Source: Bos javanicus
Lineage: Eukaryota > Chordata > Mammalia > Artiodactyla > Bovidae
Assembly (NCBI RefSeq): GCF_032452875.1
Contig: NC_083877.1
Location: 52,207,724-52,271,723 of the forward strand
Reading direction: 5' to 3'
Length of the DNA: 64,000 bases
Of the stretch, positions 1-11,800 are shown in pieces. The position numbers and the translations under genes are program-made. Each line of letters begins with the position of its first letter. Positions within the stretch are counted from its first letter, which is position 1. The notes below the pieces were generated by a model. The model did not search any database, was not told the origin of the DNA, and worked only from the letters and a program-made list of their open reading frames with translations.

Positions 1-311
1 GTGCTCCCTTTCTGCTGCACAGAAACATCTAAACGGAAGACCAAAGCCAACTACTGACCAGAAGGCATTTACCTGCCCACTTGGCCACAGAGAAGTGGAT
101 GGAGTGGAAAAAACTACCCAACGTCTAAATGACACCCACCCCCTTGATGAATTCACTCCATCACTAGGCTAATACCACCCACCGACTATTATTACCACTG
201 CTGCTACTACAATTCTCAGCAACACTGTTTAGTTGAGATACCAGGGCCTGTGGCTGTCTCAAGGCCTCTATAAAAATACAGCATGCATGAAGTATATTTC
301 ACGTCAATGTA

Positions 312-352
312 TTGGGTGGGTCAAAAAGTTTGTTCAGGTTTTCCCATAAGAT
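312..352 (+). mobile_element. Mariner-like terminal repeat fragment
   Basis: The bases from TTGGG through AAAAAGTTTGTTC to CCCATAAGATG resemble the terminal inverted repeat of mammalian/ruminant mariner elements (MADE1/BTMAR type). No opposite end is seen nearby, so it is a fragment. Confidence 0.4.
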
Positions 353-1878
353 GTTAAGGACATTTCAGCCAAATACATTTCTCTTTTCATCAGATAGACT
401 TCTTTTCATGAAGTGAGTTGAGCTGTGTATTCATGGATGGAAGCAAACCAAATGTACTTAAACAAGGAGAATGCTAAGTTGACTAATGTTGTATCTTGAT
501 TCAGCACTATGACATCCTCAGGGCCACTTCCCACATACAAATATAATCAAGCGACAGTGACACTTGGCTGCTTCTGTATTTCCTGGGGTGTGATCAGGTG
601 GGGAGCACTTCCTCCTGGAGCACTGGAGTTCTTCAAGCCTGCTTCCCATCTCCTTGGCAGGTGTCCTTGATAGCTTTTCCATAAATAAGGCTTCAATCTT
701 CAAGATCTTAGGACCAGCCTCCACCTGGCACTTTAAAATTATATTTTAGTACTATCTTTCACCACAGTTACTTCTTTGATGTCTAGGAACCCATGTTGCT
801 AGAAATACTCGGTGGGTCTTGGAGTTCTCTTGACTCTGTAGTGTCAGGCCATGGAAGCTGAGGTTACAGAATGTGGGTGTTTCCACAAAGAGCCCTACGT
901 CATCACATTTTCCTTTCAATAGCATGTCTTTCGTGTTTTGTTCATCAGCTCATCACACACACATACCACCTCTTCCCAGCAGAGAGAGTACAAGTGTTCT
1001 TCTAACCACGAACAATGAAAGCAACTGCTTTCAACCCGGAGCAGGCTACCATTTTGTTATCTTCCAAAGAGCCGGAGACTAAATCTGGAGAAGAGCTCGT
1101 GGGACATGATCTGGAAACAGGGCAATTGAGCGGGTTAGGGTTGTGGGTTCATCGTCGCGGCTCTTTTCCCTTTCCCCCAGGTGGCTAATTTTCAATGAGG
1201 GAGAGCACTCTGAATCCTCTAAACAGAGGGTACTTGGTGAAAACGTGTTTTGCATTGTACATTTCAGCACACCACACCACACAAGAATTTTAAAATAAAT
1301 TGTGTGCTAACAAATGGCAGATCCATTTAAAAGGGAAGATTCTCGGAACAGAGAGAATTTGAATTTTTTAAATTGCTTTCCTCCAGATAATTTTCCCCTG
1401 GGCAGAAAGCTGCTTTGATTGGCAAGGGACTGGGCCTTGATGAGAGCAGGGAAAGAGGTGTCAACGCCCTGTTGACTGAAGATATTTAAAGATATGTCAG
1501 GTGTTCACTGCTCAGGCTGTAGGTTTCTTGCAGCCGTGTGCTCATCCCTGATCTCCTGTGTCCTTTAGCAGCAAGCTAAAGAACTCTACCTGATTTGAGA
1601 CAAAAGACCCACACCCAAGACAGCTTGGCAACAGAAGACTGAAGCCCAAGAGCAAGGATGACTGGAACTCAGCTAACGCCAGACAGTAAGATCCATGAGG
1701 GCAGAGCCACTATCTGCCCTGCCCACCCCCAACTGGTGCCCGGCCCCAACAAAGAGAAAGTACAGGCAGGGATCTGGTAAATGGATGGATGAGTGAGTTT
1801 CTTCATGACTGTTATTTTTTTCAGTGCCTCTGTATTTTCTGGAAAACTCTTAAAAGTCTAAAAGGGGCATATTTGGGC

Positions 1879-1900
1879 GCGCGTGTGTGTGTGTGTGTGT
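1879..1900. repeat. (TG)n microsatellite
   Basis: About eleven GC/GT dinucleotides in a row in intron 10, starting with a few CG steps. Confidence 0.9.
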
Positions 1901-2242
1901 ATCTATTTGTCAGATCCAGAACTAGTCAGAAGAACTAGTGGTGGGAAGGAGATGACCAACCCCTGATAAACAGCACAAAAGGAGACTTAACTGAGTACAA
2001 AGATCTAGCTAAGTGGGGGTATCTGCTCTCACACTTCACAGAAGATACTCTGTATCTTTTCTCAATGAAGTTGACCCAATAAGATATATACTAATCCTTC
2101 ATTTCAAAAGGGTGACTGGAACTTTTACAGCACAGATCCCTGTGGAAGTGTACTGTCCCATACAATGAAAAATTATTATTGGGCTAAGGATGGCAATACC
2201 AAGATTGGTTAATTTTTATTTAGTATATTATTAAGAAATTAC

Positions 2243-2424
2243 ACTCCAGACACGACTGAGCAACTTCACTTTCACTTTTCACTTTTATGCATTGGAGAAG
2301 GAAATGGCAACCCACTCCAGCGTTCTTGCCTGGAGAATCCCAGGGACGGGGGAGCCTGGTGGGCTGCCATCTATGGGGTCGCACAGAGTCGGTCATGACT
2401 GAAGTGACTTAGCAGCAGCAGCAG
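2243..2424 (+). mobile_element. Bov-A2 SINE
   Basis: The typical right unit GGAGAAGGAAATGGCAACCC through the GTCGCACAGAGTCGG segment is seen, ending in the (AGC)n tail. The left unit is truncated to its last about 50 bases. Confidence 0.85.
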
Positions 2425-2781
2425 TAGGAGTGGAAGTAAATATACTGCTTAACATGTCAGGATTCAAAGAACCTCAGTAATAATACCTAAATGTTTTGAG
2501 AAGAAGGAAGCCTATCATTTTAATAAACTTAATTTCTTCACAGACATTATGACTCAGATGACAGCAATAATGGACAGGGACTGGATTCCTACCCCTGTTG
2601 AGTATGAACCCATCACAGGGACAGGCTTTCAGACTTTATGGAAGAGAGGGAAAACTGTCCCTAACACTGGTGACACATAAAGGTTGCCTCTATCTTCCAG
2701 TCAAATTTGCCTCCATGTCTGGGTGGCTGGAGTTCACAGACAGAAAGCACTTCTCTTCTCAAGCCAGAGTGAGGACACCAC

Positions 2782-2907
2782 ATGACTAATTCAGCCATCT
2801 AGATTTTTCAAAATTTGGTCCAAATGACTAATTCAGCCATCTAGATTTTTCAAAATTTGGTCCAAATGACTAATTCAGCCATCTAGATTTTTCAAAATTT
2901 GGTCCAA
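2782..2907. repeat. Minisatellite: three perfect 42-bp tandem copies
   Basis: Units 2782-2823, 2824-2865 and 2866-2907 each start ATGACTAATTCAGCC and end TTTGGTCCAA, with no difference between copies. The identity points to recent expansion. Non-coding, in MYZAP intron 10. Confidence 0.97.
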
Positions 2908-3735
2908 ATTTAGTATATATTAGCTGATTTCATGCATTATGCAAAGCAGTGAAAAGGCTGAGACCCTACCAACAGCACAGCCTAGTAAACTATAGAGAAT
3001 CCTTTATACAAAGAGCTTCAATCTCGTCTTCTCTCCTTATAAATGCGTACCTGATTAAGGGCTAAATACCTTTCAGGGCAGCCAGTACTACAAATGTTTC
3101 CTTTATGTTGAAAGTTGAAATGTGCATCTTTGCAAGTGCCACCCAGTGGCTTCAGTCTGGCTTTGCATTGCAATACAAAGGAAAATATATTACCTCTTCT
3201 CCATGACAGTTTTCCTAAGATGTGAACTCCCTTCTCACGTCTCCCCGTGGCCATCACCTGTCCAAGTCCTTCAACCATTCCCTGGATTACTAGAGTTCTA
3301 ATACTTTCCAACCTCATCCTGGACTTCTCAGTGTGCTCACTTGTCCCTTTTCCATGTTTCTAACTTTTAAAAAAAGTTAGAATTGGCTACAGTGATTGAG
3401 ATTTTAAACCATCCTCCTGTTGTATGAGTTAACACGGTGTACGGGACAAATACCTTAATTCTTATTACCTGATAGAAGTAATTTTTAGCTTAAATTTAGA
3501 ATTAAAGCTTTCTTTCTCTTTCACCTAACTGAAACCCAGCTGGCCCCAGCTGGCCTCTGATGATGCCATCCTAAAGTTCAGCCTGTGATTTCACTTCAAT
3601 GGCTGGGTCTTTCAGACCACATCATCGGCACTTAGAACAGCTATATTTGGGAGATATTACATCAGAGACACTAAAGCAAGATATGGACAGTGATCTTTAG
3701 ATGCTTCCTCATTTGCATATATAAATACTCCCCCG

Positions 3736-3858
3736 TGCTGTGCTAAGTCATTTCAGTTATGTCTCTTTGCAACCCTATGAACTGCACCCTGCTAGGCTCC
3801 TCTGTCCATGGGATTTTCCAGGCAAGAGTACTGGAGTGGGGTGCCATTGCCTTCTCCA
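3736..3858 (-). mobile_element. Bov-A SINE monomer
   Basis: Reverse-complement Bov-A unit, from the CTGTGCTAAGTCA tail to GCCATTGCCTTCTCC. Confidence 0.8.
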
Positions 3859-3975
3859 GCACAACCTGGGAAGCCCTAATTATTCCCCTACTGCTTTCAA
3901 ATCAGTATGTTTATTAGATTCCAGAAGTAACTTAGAATTCTAAACTTGAAAATGTCTTTTTAAAAAGACCAATCA

Positions 3976-4306
3976 GGGCTTCCAGCGGTCAGTGGTAAAG
4001 AATACACCTGCCAATGCAGAAGACACAGGTTCAATCCCTGGTTGGGGAAGATCTCAGGGCAACTAAGTCTGTGTGCCACAACTATTGAGCCTGTGCTCGA
4101 CAGCCCAGGAACTGCACTGCTAAGCCCTCAGGCCACAATTACTGAAGCCCACACACCCCAGAGCCCATGCTCCACAATAAGAATGAGCCCACGCACTGCA
4201 ACCAGAGAGTAGCCCCTGCTCGCCGCAACTACAGAAGCCCCACAGAAGCCCAGAGCAACGAAGACCCAGTGCAGCCAAAAAATAAATAAATAAAATTATT
4301 TTTTCA
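3976..4306 (+). mobile_element. Long CHR-type tRNA-Glu SINE with target-site duplication
   Basis: A tRNA-derived head (GGTTCAATCCC box B) is followed by repeated 'gcccac...caacta' body units and an AATAAATAAATAAA tail. A perfect 13-base target duplication, AAAAGACCAATCA, flanks it at 3963-3975 and 4307-4319. Confidence 0.85.
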
Positions 4307-5704
4307 AAAGACCAATCATTAAACCCTTATAGACAAAAACCGAATCAGAAGCCAATGCACGTGAGGTTTTGTTCACCATTCTCTAATGTTAGACAGGGAA
4401 ACAACGCAGACAGTACCCTGTGGTGAGGCGGGAGAAATGGAGTATACCACAGCCAAGGAGCCCCTTGGGGAAATGAGGGGAGCCGGCCGCAGACACCGTG
4501 AGTGTGAAGTCAGAGGCAGAAAAGCCACAGTTAAGACTGCCATAGTTCCTGAGATGCTAACTGTGACAAAGTGATGCTTTTCCTTCGGAAACACCCCTGA
4601 CATCTACCCAGTGCCGATACGGGGCAAGATCTGCCCATCACTGCTGCTGGCAGTGCTCCTGCCCAGCCAGGCCAAGGGACCATGAAACTGCATCAGGATC
4701 TCCTCATTTGAGCCCCTGCTCCCCCTTCTCCTATTCTACTCCACCCAGGCCAATCACACTGTATAAGTGGGTTTCTCATTTGGGTGAAGATTTTATCTAA
4801 TGTGTGTTTATCCTACACACAATTTAAAAAGGTGTCCCTCCCCACCCTCACAATTTCCTGACTTTAGCCCCACTCGTAGCTCCAACATTTTAGAGATTAA
4901 TTTAAAAAAAGATATATGTTTAAACTTCTACTTGTCTATCATATGTGTAAATTATTAGAAGTAGATACTTTTCATTTTAATAATCCATTAACAAATAACT
5001 TTTCAGAGCTGTGCTTAATATAAGCACATATAATGCTTTTCTCAGTTTTTCTGCTGCAGACCAAATGTTTAATTAAAACGAAACCTTTTCTTTGCAAGTT
5101 AGAGAATGAGTCCCTAGGGAATCCTTATAACCTTGTTAGTACTAATTGTTCTTGTTTCTGATTTTTTTAATTGAGTAAGAATAAGATAATACGTTGTACA
5201 CAACATGGATTTTCTCCTATGGAGAAAATACCATAAGAGACAGGTTACTATAACACAACTTAAAAGAAATTGTTTTTTCCTCCTAGAGAATTATAAATGT
5301 TCAACTTACCTGTTTTTCCATTTAGAAAAACAGGATAGTAAACTATGTCCAACAATCAGTAAGTATGTACCTGGATTTCATACTATACAGTTAAAGAGAA
5401 AAAGGACCCTTTGGTCCCTGAGCTGAAGGCACCCACCTGCATAGGGGGGTGAATTTATGAAATGTGCCTCCCAGCTTTCTTAACTGTAACCTTTTGATCT
5501 GGAGAGAGCCCTCTTGTAGAGGGATCATCACTTGTCCAAAGGGGACAGATGAGGAGCTTCTCCTTTGGGCCAAGACAGCAGTGGCCTGAGCTAGTTAACT
5601 GCGAACCACAGAAGACGGAGCTGAGAGTCATATCTGGCTCTGGGGCTGCAGAGTCCCTACCACAGGAAGCAATCTCACGCCCATGACCCTTCACAGTGAC
5701 TTAC

Positions 5705-5810
5705 CTCCTCAACCATCTGCTTGACTTTCTTCTGCTGGCAATGCACCATGTCATCTAGGTGTCGGATCCGCTCCCGGAGGCTGGCTGACGCCTCCTCCAG
5801 CTGCTGATAC
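5705..5810 (-). CDS. MYZAP: MYZAP exon 10, residues 335-370; last exon in window
   Basis: One base completes the split Arg codon, then come 35 codons from YQQLEEASASLRERIRHLD to KQMVEE. The acceptor TTAG ends at 5811 and the donor GTAAGT occupies 5704-5699. It is coiled coil and highly conserved. The rest of the protein (in human starting IESLKKKLQQKQ) is not found between 1 and 5704, so the remaining exons lie outside the window. Confidence 0.95.
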
Positions 5811-8800
5811 CTAACACAGATAGAAGACAGAGCCAGTGAACCCCTGACCGACACAGCATTAGCACACGAAGTCACCGCTTGAGAGAAACACTGCCCAGAA
5901 CAAGATGCACTCTTCCTACTTTGTATGTATCCTAGTTTATTAACCACCAACCAACCACCCCACTGGAGAAGGAACACAGGACCCTTTTTCAAGTCCCCAC
6001 TTGCAAATTTCACCCTGTGTAAGGACAGTTACTTTACCTCCCAAGAGCTGAGAGAGAATTTTAACCACTTACAGATATGAGAGACTGTTTCTTTGGGGGT
6101 TAATACAACATTGGAACATCCAGTAATTGCCACAATTAGGAAAACAGAGAAGAGTCTAGCAACACAACAACATATCTGAAACCAAGTGGCAGAGTCCTGG
6201 GAAGGCAGGAATTACAGTTGTTCCACACATCATTTATTTTGAGAAAATGGGAAATATGCTGAAACACCCTTCCTCCATCAAAACAGAACAGACCACCTCA
6301 GAAAATATTTCATGTTTAAAAAAAAAAACCCAGCACAGATTATCCTCAGACTCTACTTGTTTCAAATAAACCCAAGGAACCAGCAGATGGACTCTTTCTT
6401 TGGGGCCACTAAACTAGAACACAGAAAAGGGTCTGGTGGTCTGCTTACCACTTCCCATCTCTGCTGGGTCCCTCCTCAGCACAACCTTAAAGACTAGGGA
6501 GGATTCCTAGAACTCTGCAAACTCTGATGTCATGTAAGAGGAAGGAGAACAGGTATTTTTCAGCATACATTGTGGCAGGCAGTACAGCCAACAGTTCTCT
6601 CACAATAATAACCCAATGAGATGGGCATTATTAGTATCACTTTAATTCCTCTCACTTTAAAAAAGAATTCTTATTTTACAGAGAAGCAAAGGATCTCAGG
6701 CAGATTAAGTAACTTGCTCAAATGCTCAGCGCATGCCAACCCCATTTCCCTTCACTAGAGGGCCACGTGTGGACTCTCTGCCTTCTGGTTTCCAGAATAG
6801 GCAGTTCATTGCTCCTGCATTTCCCATGCAGGGCTTTATACACTCACAGCCAAGGGACAAGGCAAGGTTTCACTGAAAAATGTTTGGAAACAAAGACATT
6901 GTAAAATTCGTTTCCAAGGCAATGGGATTAGTCACTGTTGAGTTTTCTCATCAACAAGGTGCATCCTGTGGAGCTCAAGGTTATGGGGAACATTTATAGA
7001 CAGAACTTTGGCATTAGTGACAGGCACTGACGTGTTCCACTGTTCTAACAACCACCCCTTGGCTGCAATATGTGGCTGGAAGCTCCCAGTCCAGCGTTTT
7101 ACATGTTATCAGTCTGCAATGAGTGATGACCAAATGAATGAAAATGCAAGGACCAAGTGAGCCCACACAAGCACAGTGTGTCCACCACCTAAATCCATTA
7201 TAAGACACGGGACAGTGTATCTTACCTTTCTTTGTTAGAATCGGTTATTTCCGCTGACATTTCTGTTTCATGCTCCAGGAGTTGAAGTTGAAGTTGATGG
7301 CGCTCCTAAAACAGACAGACATTAATATTTAACCATGGATCTCAAGCTGGCTAGAGAATGTACAGCAAGCAACTCCAATACTAGTCAGTTCAAATCTATA
7401 TGACACCTATGGGCTTCGATACACTCACTCACCAGAGTCCAAACAAATCTCAAAATTTCAAATTTGCTAGGGTGCATTTATAGATGTATTTATGAGTTAG
7501 AGACAAATACCATGGGAAAGCCATGCAAGATTTATTTTTTAAAAACTATTTCATCAGCCCAAGCTCAGATGTCTTATGAAAGTATACAGTTCTAAATAAT
7601 GATAATCAATACTCTAAATCAGTGGCCTGTGATACTACAAATTTCTTGATTATTTTCTGAATCCTCAGGAGGGTCTGGAATTCTGTAATATTCTATAAAT
7701 TAACTGTGGTAGTGTTTACACAGCTGTGTTTACTTGTAAAAACATACCATGAAAATCAGAATAAATGTGCTGCAATGACATCCACATTCTAATCCCTGAA
7801 ACTTGGGAACATGTTGCCTTATGTGGAAAAAGGAACTTAGCAGACATGATTAAGTTAATAATCTTGAAATGGGGAGATAATCCTGAATTATCTGGTTGGG
7901 CCCTTATAGGAAGAAGGGTTAGAGTCAAGAGATGGACACAGGCTGGGAGGTGCTATAATGCTGACTTAGCAGCTGGAGGATGGGGCCATGCGCCAAGGAA
8001 TATAGTCAGTCTCTCGAAGGGAGCAAAGGCGAGGAAATGGATTCTCCTCTGGAGCTCCCAACAGCCTTGCCCACACCTTGATTTTAGGACTTCTGACCTC
8101 CTAAACTAAAGATGGTAACTCTATGATGTTTTAAAGCCACCAACTGTGGTAAATGATTACAGTATCAATAGGAAACCAATAAGCTGTGCACATAAGATTT
8201 GTACAGGGATTTCCCTAGTGGTCTGGTGTGGCTAACACTCTACACTCCCAATCCAGGGGCCCGGGTTTGATTCCTGGTCAGGGGACTACATCCCACGTGC
8301 CACAACTAAGAAGCAATGCAGTCAAATAAATTAATATTTTTAAGAAGATATGCACACATTTTTATATAAATTTAGTTTACCTTAAAAAAGTAAAAAGAAT
8401 CTGGACATTTATTTCTTTGAACAAAGTGAAAAATAATAAAGGTATAGCACCCATTACCTCCAAAACTGCACCAGAAATAATTACAACTGTTAGTATGACA
8501 AATTTCCTTAAAATGAAATTTATCAAATCCTGCTCACTAATTGAAAGGAGACTCTTCTGCTTGAGGGCTTTCTCTAAGTATGGCTGTGACTGATCTTTAC
8601 CCTCAGAAATTCTGCCCAACAAGCTTTGACTAGTTTTACAGATCCCAAACTTCTTTCCCACCAAATATTAAAAGCAAATCCTTGAAACTTGAACTCCCAC
8701 AACTTCTGAAGCTGTCAGCAGTAAGCAGACAAGGGATAGTCAGAGTGGGAAGCAGTACACTCTGGAAGGGAGGGTATGTTATCATCGACATATTCAGAAC

Positions 8801-11800
8801 AAAGGGAGACCAACTTTTTCGTGGGGTTTCGTTACTTCTTTTAAATCTCTACAAGTGAATGTACAGACTAACTGTCCCCATGGTTTCTGCCACTGGCTGG
8901 AAGTTTCCATGAGCCCTGAAATAATAGTGATGAATTCTTAACAAGTGAGCCTTCCCTCCAACTCCCCAAAAAGCTGTCATAAAGTACGGCAAGGCCTAGC
9001 TTACGGTATGCTTTAAATTTTGATATTTTCCTAAGTTGAGGTACAACAAATCTTAAGTGGACACTGTACAATCCCTTGACATATCTGTATTCACATTACC
9101 TGGTGGAACCACCACCAAGATCAAGGCATAGGGTACTATCTATTGTGCAGAAAGGTCTCTGATGGAACACACTCCTTAAAATACTTTAACTGATGAAGGA
9201 AAAAAGAAAGCTGTTTTGGACACAATGTTCAGAAACAGTAAACTAAGGGGTACAGCAGAGAAGCCATTCAAAAGCACGTGGTTTGTCCTCGAGAAAAATC
9301 CAAAAATATGTGAGAACAGGATACAAACTCTGTAGGCATGTTGTTCACAGTGTGTGACAGAGGTTTGGCACAGTTCCTGCTCTCACAGATTTAGCTGTGA
9401 AGGGCGAAAACCAGTAAATGGGCATATCTAATCTTAGCTACCTAAGGCAAGCATTTTGCTAGCCTAAATGAGAAAAGTCACGAGAAAGGACAACAGATTC
9501 TCAATCACTAAAGAAAACGCCAAGAGGACATGGGGAACGTTTTATGCCACACAACTGCGGGGAGGGAGGGCCAGCCTTACTAGCGCCCTAGCCCCCCAGC
9601 CACACACCCCCATGCGGGCTCCACATGGACATCAGTGGGAAAATGTTGGGAACTTTCCAGAAGCCCAAGGAGACAAAGAAACTAAGCTATAGAACAGGTC
9701 CAGCTGAAACAAAAAAAAGATGACACCAGGGGCAGACATTTATGTGAGTCAAAACCTAAAAGTCAGAGCCACACGTTTTTTGAGCCCCTACTCTATATAT
9801 GTCAGGCACTGCCCTTAACATTTGGCCTGGATTTTTCTTGTTGACTCCTCACAAAAGGCCTAAGAATAAGAATTACTATTATCAACATTTTACAGAAGAG
9901 GAAGCTAAATCTGGAAGAGTCAAGTAACTTCCTGCAACTAGAAAGAGAGCCAAGACTCAAACCCTAGGTTCATGATTCTAAAACATGGATAGTCTCTCTG
10001 TGAGATGGTTTCCCTGCACACACCCCTCCCCAGACCACCCGCTCACCTGGCTCCTGTTTGCTGCAGGACAGCCTGTCACTCGGGGTGAGTGTGCTTTAAC
10101 CAGCACCTTCTGCTGTTGCAGGAGAGCGGCGATGTAGGGGAAAGCTTGCCTGCATTCTACAAAATGCCTTCAGTGCCCAATCATTACAACCACCATCTAC
10201 AACCAGTACCGACATCAGCCCTAACCATGCCACTGACCTTTTCTTCAAGACAAGATAGGATTCTGCTTTCCCAGAGGGTAGAGATGAAATTATAACTGAC
10301 TCTTTATTTGTTCAAGTCCCTCCCCTCAAAAGATATTACTTAAAAGAAGAGCCCCCTGGCCAGCTGAGAAGCTCTGTTTAATGCTATTCCCACCTTATTG
10401 GTCAGAGGAGTGTAGAGGGGACCAGGCCACAGACATCACAGGTCAGCCCTCTTCTTGGAACCAGCCGGAAGCCCAGCTGTTGACCCTGCTTCCCCAGTCA
10501 TTCCCCTCCCTCCATCCTTGGCGTGGGGATTCTCAGTGTCCAGTGTGGGTCACAGGATGCTGAAGGGTGCTCTTGGCTGGTCCCCTCTCTTCTGTAAACT
10601 CACACAGCTAGAGAGCCACTTCCTAGAACCCACAGCTCTAGTCCTCAACCACCACTCTCCCTTGGAAGTCAGCTGTCACCTGGTAAAGGTCACCCTCCCT
10701 TCATCTTTCTTGCTTTTTCTCTTTCCTCTCTCCCACCTCTTCTCTTTTCTCCACTTCCCACTTCATTTCTTCCCTCTCTCTAGACTGGCTCATTATCCCA
10801 GCTGAGCTCCTGTCTTCTGCAGGCTCTCCCTGCTCCACCCCCACCCACGGAGAGCAATTTCCCCTACTCTGATGCATAAACAACCCTTCAGACCCCGGTC
10901 CCAGAAACAACTGGCTTGGGGTGTCAATGTAACATGGAAACAGGGCTTGACTACCTGCCAAGGAAACCAAGTTCATGCTGAGGGCCCCAGCAAAGCAGGG
11001 CTGCTAAAAGATTAATTTCTATAAATAATTTTGTATGTAATGATGTTAGAAGCATCAAAATTTTCAACATAGGAACACTTAGGACTTGGTGGAACTTCCA
11101 TATACTTTACTTTTTGCTGTTTCTTTTTTTTCTAGATTTATTTTTAATTGGAGGATAATGGCTTTACATCCATATACTTTATTTTATAGTTCTGTCTTTG
11201 TTATTTCAAGTCACAAGTTGTAGGAATGAGAGGGATCTGTGGTGAGGGCTTCTCACACCTTTGGGCAGGCCTGAGGGGAGCTGTTACACTACAGGGAGGC
11301 TGGGTAAGGGGCCTGCGGGCTCCAAGCTGTGTTACCTTCTCCATGCGCTCAATCAGCCTGTCCAGCTCCCCGATCCTCTGGTCCTTCTCCTCTAGGCTGA
11401 TCTCTGCCGCTTGCATCTTTTTATTGGCTTCTTCAATGGCTTTCAGAAAACTATTGGTTTCTTCCTGCAAAAGAAACACACTCTTCTCAGGAGAACACTC
11501 AGTCACTACCAATCAGGGTTCAAACAGCTCAGGCCTCACTAAATCATCTTGTCTCTTTAGAAGCATGACCCGGGAGCCTAGAAGAGTCTCAGAGAATCAC
11601 GAACCCAAATTCCATGATTCTGGTTCTAACCAATGAATAAAAGACACACTGCAAGGGCCTAGTTATCTTTCTGCCTTTTTTCCCCCTCCTTGAGGAAAAA
11701 AAAAAAGAGCCTACAAATGTTATTTATCCCCTGACAAGATGCTCAAAGTATCACTGTATTTGCCAACAACATAAAGGGAATTAGGGCTAGAAGTAGAATT

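Larger units (their letters stand above)
1..5704 (-). other. MYZAP: MYZAP intron 10, partial
   Basis: No exon-like sequence or known MYZAP 3' coding segment is seen. It holds a short mariner-like terminal repeat, a TG repeat, a Bov-A2 copy, a three-copy 42-bp minisatellite, a Bov-A monomer and a long CHR SINE with target-site duplication. Positions 450-1870 and 4320-5700 show no recognisable element apart from a weak L2-like tail near 1695-1780. Confidence 0.8.
7306..11335 (-). other. MYZAP: MYZAP intron 8
   Basis: 4.0 kb. Holds an MLT1-like LTR, a CHR SINE, a MIR, an 88-base pyrimidine tract and a small L1-like tail near 11108-11170. Positions 8350-9770 show only a weak old LINE resemblance near 8980-9160. 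Confidence 0.8.

Noticed and set aside
3976..4306. tRNA-like A and B boxes in CHR and Bov-tA heads
   Set aside because: They are tRNA-Glu-derived SINE promoters. None folds as a complete tRNA with an acceptor stem and CCA-ready end.
1..5704. Search for MYZAP exon 11 and later exons (human segment beginning IESLKKKLQQKQ)
   Set aside because: No frame on the minus strand gives this or the following ELQSRLDYL-type residues. The exons must lie beyond the window.
10455..10805. Plus-strand 116-codon frame rich in Ser, Leu and Phe
   Set aside because: It is produced by the pyrimidine tract at 10698-10785 and has no exon-like or conserved features.
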